Assembly (NCBI RefSeq): GCF_026262505.1
Contig: NC_067207.1
Coordinates: forward strand, 12,368,082 to 12,432,081
From: Trichomonas vaginalis G3
Lineage: Eukaryota; Parabasalia; Trichomonadida; Trichomonadidae
DNA length: 64,000 nucleotides
Reading direction: 5' to 3'
A program made the translations under genes and the position numbers. Positions 39,420 to 48,364 of this stretch are shown here, in pieces; within the stretch, counting starts at the first letter, position 1, and every line of letters begins with the position of its first letter. The notes beneath the pieces were generated by a model that was not told where the DNA came from, searched no databases, and was given only the letters and a program-made list of their open reading frames with translations.

Positions 39420-41566
39420 TTATTTCATGCAATGTTTTATTTCTGTGCCGTCTTCAAGTATGCCCCAATATTTCCTTTTCGATATTACATGAACTTCGGT
39501 GAAAATTTTGTCCAATTTGAATTGACCCATCTTCTCACCGACTAAACCCATTTCAATGAGTTTGTTGTATCCTTCTTCGTTCGTCATGAGTGCGTCAATG
39601 TTCTCATAGTAAACCTTCACTTTGGATTTGACTTCGGAGAAGAACTCATTGTAGTTGTCAAGGACTGCCTTTGCGAACTGAGGGTAAGACCAATGTTCGA
39701 CAATAGGTTTTAATGTGGTTACTAAGCCACTTTGACCTTGAGTGAATTCGTACTTCAAAACAAAAGGAGAAACCTTTCAACAAAGTTGTCGACCTTCTCA
39801 TAATGTTTACTCTTCATCTCTTGAGGTTTCTTAATGGAATATCCCCATGTCGAATTCATAAGCAATTTGAGTGTCATTGCAAGTTTGGGGTTTGAAGCTT
39901 TCCTAATATCATACAGTTGTTGTATGACTTTTCCAACTGTATAGTTCCTTCCCGGGAACTCACCATCTTCGTTTGGAATTCCAGTCGGAATATATTGGAC
40001 AAACCTCATGTATGCAGCGTTAAGGTCGACATAGTATATCTTTTTCATCTGAGTCGAACTTGTCGCAACCAATTGGTCGTTTGTGGAAATTCAAGTGAGT
40101 CTCTTATCTTCTGAGAAACTTCTCCTGTTATCTCATAAACATCGTCGAAGCAACCTGTTTCATATAAAACCTTCTGACCTAACTCAGATGCTCTCCAATA
40201 CAATTTGACGTCAATTGGATGTCTCGATGGAAGTTTGTTTATAGCATCTTGAAGTTCTTGCAACCTCATTGGAAGTTCTTCTGGTTCAGGTTGGTATCCG
40301 AACATACCAACCCTTGTGGAACCGTGTACTTCTTTTGTACTAGAACTTTGTCTGGAACAACTTTTGGTCTTGCTAACAATGAAAAGTTTGTTTCGTCTTT
40401 TGGTACAAAAGTTTCTGTCAGCTTGTCATCTGAATTGGTTCCAACAAACCTTTCTCGAAAGAATGTTTTACAGCTCTGACAATGTTGCACTTACTTTTAC
40501 CAAAGAATGGGTTTGTAAGACTTTCGTTCAACATGAAGTGGTTGTGGACAATTGCAATCTTCAACCATGGTAAGTCTTTGTCAACAACATAGTCGTCATG
40601 TGAAGAACCTTTAGCTGTAGGTATGTTGACTCGGATATTGACATTTGCCAACGGTGCAATTTTTGCCAATTGACCTCTGAGAATGTACCTTGTCTTCACA
40701 CATGACTCAAATACTTCATCTTCTCATCTGTAACAAGACCAGAGTTCCTGAGACATGTAAGAATGCAAGGTTCGTTGACAATTGTTTCAATTGAATTGTA
40801 AATTCCATACCTTGTCAAGTCAATGTCAGACTTATTTATGAACGGGAAGTATCCAGCATGTTGTCTGACTGCTTGAGGGTTAGGTTGGTACCATTCGAAC
40901 TTGACACTTGCAATTCCTTCAATTGCATTCAAAATGTCTGAGTCGGAGTCAACCATTTGTTCTCTCTTTGTAGTCTTGAAAGCGTCAAGAAGTTTTGCGG
41001 CTGTTTGTTCATTGCCATGTGCATAGTAAATGTGACCATCCAAATCTGTTATGGTCAATCTGAGATTGTGTCCTTTCTTATTTCCGTCTTGTATGGCAGC
41101 AAGTACTCCCATGAAGCCTTCTTTGTTCTTTCCTTCGTCAAAGTTTACTGTAAAGGTTCGACAGATGTAATTTGACTTCTAACTTCACGATACTTTTCAT
41201 ATGCATATCTTGTTCTTTCCATGGGAGCATGTGTGTCTTCACCTTTTCCTTTTTTCCTTCTCAAAGGATGCAATTGTTCGTCATGTTTCCAGTAGAATCT
41301 GGCAAAGCCGTCGTGTCCTTCAACTTGAGGTTCACTAACATCGAAAGGCATGTCATAAGACGTTCTTCTCTAACCTCTCTAGTCTGTTTGGATAATTGGC
41401 ACGTGCTGTTTCCAAATCCATTTCGTAGCGAAGACCAGACAATTTGTCATAGACTTTTATGGGTCTTCCCTTCCTATATTTAAAATTCTTCGAAACTCTC
41501 CAACCATATCTTTTGTAACTCTGCTTTTATTCTAGCAGATTTTCTATCCATTCTATATGGGGGCAT
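39420..41566 (-). pseudogene. Family B DNA polymerase (protein-primed type), broken
   Basis: On the minus strand it begins MPPYRMDRKSARIKAE near 41566. Recognisable parts in order are an exonuclease-like region, motif A-like YYVDLNAAYMRFVQYIPTG, motif B-like KLLMNSTWGY and motif C-like YYENIDALMT, the set for the family B polymerase palm of Polintons, which copy the element from a terminal protein primer. Broken, about six breaks. Confidence 0.85.
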
Positions 41567-41680
41567 TTTTATAAAAAGAAAAAAAATATTTTTTTCTTTA
41601 CTTAACATAACTGCCTGCTGCCATAGTCTTTGACGCAACCCATACCAGCTAATGAAGGTTGACTTGGTTTAGTTTCCAAA

Positions 41681-42181
41681 CTAAACTTTGGTTTTTGGTT
41701 TATCTTCAGTTTTTGGTTTTTCTTCTTCTATCGGTTTTTCGTCACTTTTCGGTTCCTCTGACTTTACTTCACTTGCAGGAACAGTTGTGTCGTCAACATC
41801 TTCATAAATATCATATGCCATTTGTTTTTGTTTTCCTTTCAACTTTTTGTGTTTGTTGTAAAGTTTAGAATATTTCGACTCTAAGTCAATGAGATGTTCT
41901 ATAATGAACTGTTGGTCAGTGAAGTAAACTTTTCCATCTGTTGTCTCGAAAGCTCCTTCAGACTTCAATATTTATTTGTGAGAGTCTGTTTCTTTTTTGA
42001 GATACTAGCCGTTCCATTTTTATGAAAAGTGACTTTGTAGTTAGGGTTTGTATTTCCAGATCTGGCACTTTCTATTATTGAATTTTTCTCTTCATCTGTA
42101 AGTTCTTTGACAGGTTTTGACAATGGTTTCTGAACTTTTTGTTTGTGGTGTCAAATCTACCGTTTCAACTTCTTCGGTCAT
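41681..42181 (-). pseudogene. Acidic element gene, broken
   Basis: Begins MTEEVETVDLTPQTKS and ends in a Lys/Glu/Pro-rich tail (EEKPKTEDKPKTK), with a helical middle (LESKYSKLYNKHKKLKGK). Not recognised. About two breaks. Confidence 0.45.
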
Positions 42182-42200
42182 TTCATCTCAGTAAAAAATT

Positions 42201-42353
42201 TTAGTTTGGTTTGTTTTCAACTGGTTGTTTAGGTTTTTTAAGTCGGTCTAAAACTTCCTGAGGTATAGGAAGAACTTGACAAACACGTGGTGTAACTGCT
42301 GGAAGCCGACAAATCCATCTTGAACCCATTTGTCTCAATGCTGTATTGTTCAT
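42201..42353 (-). CDS. Possible 50-aa element peptide
   Basis: MNNTALRQMGSRWICRLPAV then a Pro/Lys-rich end. Its start, and the start of the acidic gene at 42181, share the sequence CATTTCATCTCAGTAAAAAA (plus strand), which supports both as real gene starts. Confidence 0.45.
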   Translation of the reverse strand: MNNTALRQMGSRWICRLPAVTPRVCQVLPIPQEVLDRLKKPKQPVENKPN

Positions 42354-42372
42354 TTCATCTCAGTAAAAAACT

Positions 42373-42782
42373 TTACATTCCCCACGTTTGAGGCGGTTGA
42401 GGTTGGTTATTGTTTACCCACTGTTGTGCATGTTATATCCTCTGTTAAAGAATTTTCACCTTGGTCTATAGTGTCCTGCTTGGTTATAGTAGTCATTTGC
42501 TTTGTTATAATAGTTTCCTGCTTGTCTTCCTACATTGTCCATCCATCCTTGAACTTTTCCTCTTGTTTCAGGATTTGGAATAAGATTTGTTGCATCTCGT
42601 GCTACATCCAACCTTTCTGTACAGTTTGTATAATAGGTTGTGCTTTCTCTTTAAGTATACCTAATGTACTCAAAATCTTCCTTCCAACTCCAAATACACC
42701 TCTGGCTATTGTTCCCACTGCGGGCAAAAATCTGGATGCAACTCCTGCTAATGCGCCAATAAACCCATTTCTTATGGGTTAA
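42373..42782 (-). pseudogene. Hydrophobic Gly/Ala-rich virion-like peptide gene, broken
   Basis: Includes GFIGALAGVASRFLPAVG, an amphipathic/hydrophobic stretch followed by a helical, then Tyr/Asn-rich region (NYYNKANDYYNQAGHY). Its style matches the 80-aa MGFFSS protein at 46493-46735 and is reminiscent of adenovirus pVI-like capsid-interior proteins. A few breaks. Confidence 0.4.
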
Positions 42783-42838
42783 AAAATGACGAATCCAAAC
42801 AAGGACCCCTATGTTTCTAAGGCAACAAAAAAGCACTC

Positions 42839-43744
42839 ATGATAAAAATCTTTAGTTCAACACCAAATGCTTGGTTTATGGATATCTTGGAAAACATTCC
42901 GAGAGTTAGAACAGATGGACCTCCATACTGGTTAATATTTGTTGGTCAAACACAAGATACTGTGAAGCCATACCATTATGGTCCAAAAATATTTTAGATG
43001 TAAAAACTGCTTTGAACAATATTCGTTGACAAATACCATCCAACAAAACTGACATCTGACTGTGAAAGTTCTTTCAAATCAGATGATGTAAAAAACTATC
43101 TGCGTTCAAAAAATGTAAACCAATATTTCATTGTCGACCAAAACCATTCTGCTCTTGGTGTCATTGACGGTTGTATAAAAATGTTAAGAGACTTAAAACC
43201 AACCACAAGGTGGTGAAGCAAATGAAATGTCATATGACGACAAATATAGACACTTCTCCATGGCAAAGATGAGACAAGTTTTAAATATTTACAATAACCG
43301 TAAACAAAAAGGTTTGGGAAACCACTCCCCCGAAGAAATGAAAAACAACCCTGACTTAGAGAAAGACTATATATTTAATAATTTAGTCAAAAAGACAAAC
43401 AAGAAAGAATGCCGGGCTTCAAACTTCAGAAAGGTGACAAAGTAAAAATAGAAATACCTAAACGCGACCCATATGAAAATACTATTGACTATGACAACAA
43501 TGGGAACCCGACAGGTACTCACATTCGTGTTCGTAAAAATAGAAGAAAGTATACAAGAGAATATTATGAAGTTTTAGGCAAACATGGCAAAATGTACACA
43601 CTGCAAGCAGAAGATAAAACTACTATTGTCAGACCTCGTTTCAAACTTGTCAAAGTTCAAGGTGGTATACTTTCAAAGACAGTTCCTAACAAATATAAGA
43701 CAACTCCTGACGAATATGCTAAAGAAGTTGAAAATGACGACTAA
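42839..43744 (+). pseudogene. Retroviral-type (rve) integrase, broken
   Basis: Recognisable parts are LTSDCESSFKSDDVKNYL and FIVDQNHSALGVIDG from the integrase core, then NNRKQKGLGNHSPEEM, and a C-terminal SH3/chromo-like region (KLQKGDKVKIEIP ... YEVLGKHGKMYTLQ) typical of Polinton integrases. It would insert the element into host DNA. Broken, about three breaks. Confidence 0.8.
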
Positions 43745-45621
43745 GCAATTCTATACCATGCGTAAACTGTCATGTAAGGTGGCATGTATTCTTTACTTTG
43801 TCCCGTTGTTTGTGTATATCCTGAAACGAAATGTGTATGGTTTCCTTCTCCCTGCGTGTCATCCCAGTAACAATTTATAGCAAACTTAACGTCGTCTTTA
43901 ACATCATATCCTTTACCTTTTGTCATTCCTGACCAATCCCAATATCTATGCTTATGCCAACCTGCTTGAGATGTACTTAAATCTATGTAATGACTGTGTG
44001 CAGGTAAATTTTCACCTGAAATCGTTTTACTTCCACCTGTTTCCTTTGAAGAGTTTGCACAATACAAAAACCTGTCGACTATTTGTTCCCATGCACCAAC
44101 ACTAAACATTACTTGAGGACCTCTTGCATCCATAGATGTATAAATAGAACCTACTGGGTTCATTAAATCAAACATATGAGATATTATAGGATTGTCTCTT
44201 TTGAACTTAAAATATAGTGCAACTATTTCAGGTTTCTTCTGGTTTGTGTCAGAATATTTTTTATAATATAATCTTATGTTTTCAGGGTAGGTAAAATCTT
44301 GACTATAATATTTATTTCTGTCATCTGTATAATAATATACTATTCTCGTTTTTTCTATTGCATTATATCTTTTATATCTATAATAATCTAAATATAATGT
44401 TAGCTTTTGTTCATCTACACGTGGTGTTCTGTCGTCATCTCCATAGTCATAATAATGTGGTGCTGGAGCTGGGTCAGGCAATGTCATATCTGCCATTTCA
44501 TAAACTCTTAAATATTTCTTTTGTTCGTCTCCATATAAGTTTAAGTAGCAGTTGTTGTCTAATGGAACTTTAACTTGTGTACCATCATTCTTTTTATAGC
44601 TTACATACATTTCATTGTTATTTTTCGGAATGAGTTTATACCGTGTACCATTTTCTAAGGACTGTACCAACTGCCATCTAAAATATTTATTTTCTTCATT
44701 GACAGAAAAGTCACCAACAATAGTTTCAATATTTTTTGTTCCTATCAAACTTTGGTATATTTCATTGACATATGTTTTATCTGCTTTCTTCTCTAACTCA
44801 TCGTTAACATAAGTTTTATCTGCTTTAAGGTCTAAACATCCTGAAACCCATCCTGTATCAGCTTTAGTTTTAAAAATCTTCGATGTCCATTCATGATACC
44901 ATTCAACCCTTTCTTTAATTTCATTATCCTTTTCATCCACATATTCCTTATCTGCCTTCTTCATTAACTTACTAGCCACATATTCCTTATCCGCTTTCTT
45001 TTCAAGGCTAACGTTTAAGTCTGTTATTTCAGATATAGAATGTGTATGTCCAACGGCACTTTTCCTGTTTAAGGTTTCTTGTAAGTTTGTAATATTTGCA
45101 ATGGTATGTGTATGTCCAACGTCACTTTTACTGTTTAAGGTTTCTTGTAAGTTTGTAATATCAGATATAGAATGTATATGAGTCTTTTTAGAATATTCGT
45201 TTTCAGCTCTTGTCACTTCACTTGACATTTTATTGTCAACATATGTTTTGTCTGCTAGTTCAGGATGAGTATGTTCTTTTGTTGCATAAGCATTGTTAGC
45301 TCTTTCTTCTTCTTTTGCTATTGCATCGTCTACATATTCTTTGTCAGCTTTGTTGTCAACATCTGTTTTCAAAAGAAGTTCATTTATAGGTTTCTCGTTT
45401 AAAGTTCCTTTTGTTGGATTTATACAGACAGTATGGTTCTTATTGTCTTGAAACAGAAACTCATCTGTCATTGGGTTTAATGTCAGTTTTAAGTCACCCC
45501 CTTTCAATGACTCAGATATCTTAGAATAGTTTGAAAAGTTTGTTGTGTTCTTATTTAGAGCTTGCATAATGAGTTGTCGGTTGTGTTGTATTTCTCTCAT
45601 AGACGCTGTTTCATTTGACAT
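43741..45621 (-). CDS. Phage tail-fibre-like protein with collar-type C-terminus
   Basis: A 626-residue protein that looks whole. Residues about 85-285 are repeats: KADKEYVDD-type units alternate with HTH(T/S)I..IT.LQETL units, as in trimeric phage fibre shafts. A middle region (about 290-480) is beta-rich and Tyr-rich. The last ~120 residues carry GENLPAHSH, GWHKHRYWDWSG, GNHTHFVSG and PPYMTVYAWYRIA, the pattern of phage tail-collar / gp10-like C-terminal domains with metal-binding His pairs. A fibre mediating cell attachment is the natural inference. It is divergent to the 282-aa gene with only 18 bp between the starts. Confidence 0.75.
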   Translation of the reverse strand: MSNETASMREIQHNRQLIMQALNKNTTNFSNYSKISESLKGGDLKLTLNPMTDEFLFQDNKNHTVCINPTKGTLNEKPINELLLKTDVDNKADKEYVDDAIAKEEERANNAYATKEHTHPELADKTYVDNKMSSEVTRAENEYSKKTHIHSISDITNLQETLNSKSDVGHTHTIANITNLQETLNRKSAVGHTHSISEITDLNVSLEKKADKEYVASKLMKKADKEYVDEKDNEIKERVEWYHEWTSKIFKTKADTGWVSGCLDLKADKTYVNDELEKKADKTYVNEIYQSLIGTKNIETIVGDFSVNEENKYFRWQLVQSLENGTRYKLIPKNNNEMYVSYKKNDGTQVKVPLDNNCYLNLYGDEQKKYLRVYEMADMTLPDPAPAPHYYDYGDDDRTPRVDEQKLTLYLDYYRYKRYNAIEKTRIVYYYTDDRNKYYSQDFTYPENIRLYYKKYSDTNQKKPEIVALYFKFKRDNPIISHMFDLMNPVGSIYTSMDARGPQVMFSVGAWEQIVDRFLYCANSSKETGGSKTISGENLPAHSHYIDLSTSQAGWHKHRYWDWSGMTKGKGYDVKDDVKFAINCYWDDTQGEGNHTHFVSGYTQTTGQSKEYMPPYMTVYAWYRIA

Positions 45622-45639
45622 TTTTATTATAGATAAAAT
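45622..45639. promoter_or_regulatory. 18-bp divergent promoter
   Basis: TTTTATTATAGATAAAAT is all that separates the ATG of the fibre-like gene (minus) from the ATG of the 282-aa gene (plus). It is nearly palindromic. Similar AGATAAAA runs precede other right-half genes (34301, 47123). Confidence 0.6.
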
Positions 45640-46488
45640 ATGCTTCCAATAGAAAAAGAAAATTCTAGAGTTGCTACAACTAAACCATTAGATGAACTTT
45701 TTACTAATGTCGGTCAAAAGGTTGACATAGACAATCTAAAGCATGAAGGCTATCGTTTTGACTACCCATTAAGATGGTTAAGAGACCCATCTGTCACAAA
45801 AGCTATTGGCTTTCGTAGAATGAAGTTTGTCTCACAAGTTCAAACAGGTTTTCCATTTATTGTAAGGTTTCATATAGATTATACATCTGAAGGGAAACGA
45901 AAAATGTGGGAAGAAATTGAACTAATACAAGTTGACCTCTCATCTTCTCTACAGGCTGCATTAAAAAATATAGAAGATAAAATAAATTCATGTTATGCAA
46001 AATATGCTGATGAATATGCGAATACCAATAGCACACTTTATGTGAGAATTGTATATGACAAGCAAAATTCACAAGTGTCATTTCAAATCTACGAAGACAA
46101 TCCAAATAAAGACGAACAAATATATACAGAATTCACTGCAATGTCATGGTATTATTTGCAAAGAATGTTAAATCAGAAAGTTGAACCTCCTTTAGCAAAT
46201 ATCTACAGTCGATATGCAAGAGATGAACCATATTTATTTAAAGATGTTTTCGACCAAGATGCTGTGATAGTTCATGCTTCATTTTCTGGCGCCCAAAACT
46301 CTTTCTTATGCTTGGCAAATGACTTTTACGAAAAACCTACAAAGTTATACGAACCACCAAGTGGAAGTATTTCAGACTTTCAAGTATGGTTTACTACAGA
46401 TGGAAGAAAAAGAATAATTCCATTATACCATGCGTTTTACTTAGAACTTAGTTTCATATACAACTACTATCGAACGGTAAAAATATAA
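45640..46488 (+). CDS. Element protein, 282 aa, possible minor structural protein
   Basis: Starts MLPIEKENSRVATTKPLD. Beta-rich throughout (FVSQVQTGFPFIVRFHIDY, STLYVRIVYD, VSFQIYEDN), ending SDFQVWFTTDGRKRII and LELSFIYNYY. Such a pattern suits a jelly-roll or other virion protein, but I cannot assign a family. It shares its promoter with the fibre-like gene, which may mean the two products work together. Confidence 0.6.
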   Translation: MLPIEKENSRVATTKPLDELFTNVGQKVDIDNLKHEGYRFDYPLRWLRDPSVTKAIGFRRMKFVSQVQTGFPFIVRFHIDYTSEGKRKMWEEIELIQVDLSSSLQAALKNIEDKINSCYAKYADEYANTNSTLYVRIVYDKQNSQVSFQIYEDNPNKDEQIYTEFTAMSWYYLQRMLNQKVEPPLANIYSRYARDEPYLFKDVFDQDAVIVHASFSGAQNSFLCLANDFYEKPTKLYEPPSGSISDFQVWFTTDGRKRIIPLYHAFYLELSFIYNYYRTVKI

Positions 46489-46492
46489 TTTT

Positions 46493-46735
46493 TTAATACG
46501 GTTGAGGTGTTGGATTTGGTTGCCAACTAGACTGTGGTGCAGGTTCAGGCTGTTGTATAACAGGAGCTTGCTCTTCTGGTTCAGGGTCTTTAGGTATAAT
46601 ACCAACGAACTGACCTACTCTTTTACCAATATTTTTGACTCCGTTCCAAATTCCTTTTCCTACGGTTTTGACGCCATTCCATATACCCCTTCCAACATTT
46701 CGAAAGAAGTTTCCAATACTACTGAAGAAACCCAT
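46493..46735 (-). CDS. Small amphipathic element protein, MGFFSS...
   Basis: An 80-residue protein. The first 45 residues are an amphipathic helix series with a duplicated unit GIWNGVKTVGK / GIWNGVKNIGK, preceded by MGFFSSIGNFF, where Gly2 could be myristoylated. The rest is Pro/Gln/Glu-rich. A membrane-active capsid-interior peptide (as adenovirus pVI) is a plausible role. No family proof. Confidence 0.6.
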   Translation of the reverse strand: MGFFSSIGNFFRNVGRGIWNGVKTVGKGIWNGVKNIGKRVGQFVGIIPKDPEPEEQAPVIQQPEPAPQSSWQPNPTPQPY

Positions 46736-46752
46736 TTACTACGTGTAAAAAT

Positions 46753-47115
46753 CTAATGTCCGCCTAGTCTCTTACGTTTCCTGTTGAGTTCCATAGCATT
46801 CTTTAACTGGAGCTCATACATTCTGTTTCTCCTCTGGTAGAAAACATATTCTGGGTCAACTCCTGTGTTCGCGTCATCTGCATAAAGTTGTTTATATCCC
46901 ACTTCAGGGTTTGTATAAAACTCTTTCCATCTCATATTTGCATACCATGGTGGCAAACCTAACGCAGCGTCATTTGACATGGCAGTTTGCATTTGTACAT
47001 CTGTTGGCACTTGACCATAGTTTGCCATTGCAGTTTGTATTCTAACTTCATTTGGAATATTCTCTGGGTTTGGTTGTCCAGGTTGCTGTGCATTCGCTAA
47101 GTTCTGTGCGTCCAT
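46753..47115 (-). CDS. Small element protein, 120 aa
   Basis: Starts MDAQNLANAQQPGQ; two similar units (EVRIQTAMANYGQVP, DVQMQTAMSNDAALG) are followed by a Trp/Tyr-rich stretch (PPWYANMRWKEFYTNPE) and a basic, helical end (NRKRKRLGGH). Unknown; perhaps structural. Confidence 0.6.
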   Translation of the reverse strand: MDAQNLANAQQPGQPNPENIPNEVRIQTAMANYGQVPTDVQMQTAMSNDAALGLPPWYANMRWKEFYTNPEVGYKQLYADDANTGVDPEYVFYQRRNRMYELQLKNAMELNRKRKRLGGH

Positions 47116-47138
47116 TTAATATTAGATAAAAATATCTC

Positions 47139-47270
47139 TTACGAGTACATATGCTGAACATTTGCAGGCATTGGTTCATCTTCATATTCTCTGTACTTTT
47201 CTGCCACGTCAAATAAATAAATGACACAATGGAAAAAACCTAAAACAAGTAGTCCTATTTCAAACCACAT
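47139..47270 (-). CDS. 43-aa single-pass membrane peptide
   Basis: MWFEIGLLVLGFFHCVIYLF is a clean transmembrane segment, followed by a charged tail (DVAEKYREYEDEPMP). It starts inside the last 16 bp of the methylase gene on the same strand. Short but with a clear physical design. Confidence 0.5.
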   Translation of the reverse strand: MWFEIGLLVLGFFHCVIYLFDVAEKYREYEDEPMPANVQHMYS

Positions 47271-48073
47271 TTACTTACTAATAAAATTTCTTTATTGTGA
47301 CACTTTCTCCAGTTTATAGGACCTCTCTCATATTCTATCTTGTCATATATAAACTCATAGTCATGTATGTCCTCTAACCATCTCATAACGGTTTCCAAAC
47401 CACTTTTATCGGATGTAAAGTAAAAGCATGGATGGTTATGTATAACGTCTAAAGTTTCTAAAGAGTCTCTCAAAGTCCAGTCTACTTGGTATTGAAAATC
47501 CCATGTGTTATAGAACGGCGGGTCCACTATAAAGAAAACATTTTCCTTGTCTTTATATTTTTCATACAACTCTGTCCAATGACATCTCACAAACTCTATA
47601 CCCTCAATATATTTTTCTATGTTCTCTTTGAAAACATTTGTATAGTTAAGATATAAAACTTTTGACATAAGTGTTTCAATGTCATGAACTCTTATAGCAC
47701 CACTATATAATAGTCTAGCAGATATACTATCCCAGTCTATATATTCTGCTTTTTTCAAAACCTCTCTCACAATATTTTTGTTATCTAATGGTATACGTTC
47801 CATCTTACCTATAGGTATCTTTTCTTTTAACTCTTTCAATATATTGTTTGTGTCTGGAATATGTTTGAGACGGTCCATATAGTTGTCGAAGTCATTGCAT
47901 ATAATCTTTGAGTCTGGGAATATTGTATGACATAAATGGGATATATAGAAACTTCCACCGAACAAATCTACAAATGTTAGACCATTCGGTAGTTTCTTAA
48001 GTTCTCTCAATATAATATCTTTACATCTACTCTTATTTCCAAAGAACGGTAACGGGGGGTTTGTAAAATTCAT
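47255..48073 (-). CDS. Dam-type (D12 class) DNA adenine N6-methyltransferase
   Basis: A 272-residue protein that looks whole. Motif I-like PFFGNKSRCKDIIL (residues about 8-22) and FVDLFGGSFYISHL (about 34-47) bind S-adenosylmethionine, and FFIVDPPFYNT (about 180-190) is the DPPY-class catalytic motif. It should methylate adenine at N6. Trichomonas DNA is known to carry N6-methyladenine, and virus-like elements are a plausible source of the enzymes. It is the last large gene before the right terminal repeat. Confidence 0.9.
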   Translation of the reverse strand: MNFTNPPLPFFGNKSRCKDIILRELKKLPNGLTFVDLFGGSFYISHLCHTIFPDSKIICNDFDNYMDRLKHIPDTNNILKELKEKIPIGKMERIPLDNKNIVREVLKKAEYIDWDSISARLLYSGAIRVHDIETLMSKVLYLNYTNVFKENIEKYIEGIEFVRCHWTELYEKYKDKENVFFIVDPPFYNTWDFQYQVDWTLRDSLETLDVIHNHPCFYFTSDKSGLETVMRWLEDIHDYEFIYDKIEYERGPINWRKCHNKEILLVSKCGLK

Positions 48074-48170
48074 TTATATATAATAATAAAAATGTTTTTA
48101 CCCGAAAAGTGACAGAAAAGTGACAAAACATGAAAACATATATAATTTGTGAAAAGCGACACATTATATA

Positions 48171-48320
48171 ATGTTTTCGACCCAGAAGAAGGCTTCTTCC
48201 CAGAAGCAATGGAGGAGGAAATACAAGACTCTATCCAAGAAGAGTCCTCCGAATTCACACCAGAAGACTAACAATTTTCCGAATAAAAACTTCATTTATA
48301 CTAAACATCTTCGGGGCTAG
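48171..48320 (+). CDS. Possible 49-aa very basic peptide running into the right TIR
   Basis: MFSTQKKASSQKQWRRKYKT and on, Lys/Ser/Asn-rich; its stop lies inside the terminal repeat. An overlapping frame on the same strand reads acidic (FDPEEGFFPEAMEEEIQDS) without an early ATG. Two AAAAGTGACA boxes precede it (48105, 48116). Only one of these frames is likely real. Confidence 0.35.
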   Translation: MFSTQKKASSQKQWRRKYKTLSKKSPPNSHQKTNNFPNKNFIYTKHLRG

Positions 48321-48357
48321 AGGGCGCAACGCGCCTGGAAGCCCCACTTACCTGACC
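48314..48357 (-). repeat. Right terminal inverted repeat (44 bp)
   Basis: Reverse complement of 24851-24894 with one mismatch; followed by the TGCTATA duplication at 48358-48364. Confidence 0.95.
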
Positions 48358-48364
48358 TGCTATA

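Larger units (their letters stand above)
24851..48357. mobile_element. Maverick/Polinton-type virus-like element, complete ends (23,507 bp)
   Basis: Both ends are 44-bp inverted repeats differing at one base, and the seven bases TGCTATA flank both sides (24844-24850, 48358-48364); depending on where the boundary base is assigned the duplication is 5-7 bp. Inside lie the marker genes of Polintons: protein-primed-type DNA polymerase B, retroviral-type integrase, A32-type packaging ATPase, a putative double-jelly-roll capsid protein and a penton-like remnant, plus SF3 helicase, KilA-N, a fibre-like protein and a Dam-type methylase. The capsid, KilA-N, fibre-like and methylase genes look whole; replication, packaging and integration genes are decayed, with roughly twenty breaks overall. 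Near-identical ends and a perfect target duplication argue for a fairly young insertion. No adenovirus-type protease was recognised. Confidence 0.95.

Noticed and set aside
42330-42782. 150-aa plus-strand frame with many Cys and hydrophobic residues
   Set aside because: It lies opposite element-style minus-strand coding sequence and has no promoter-like run; probably a shadow.
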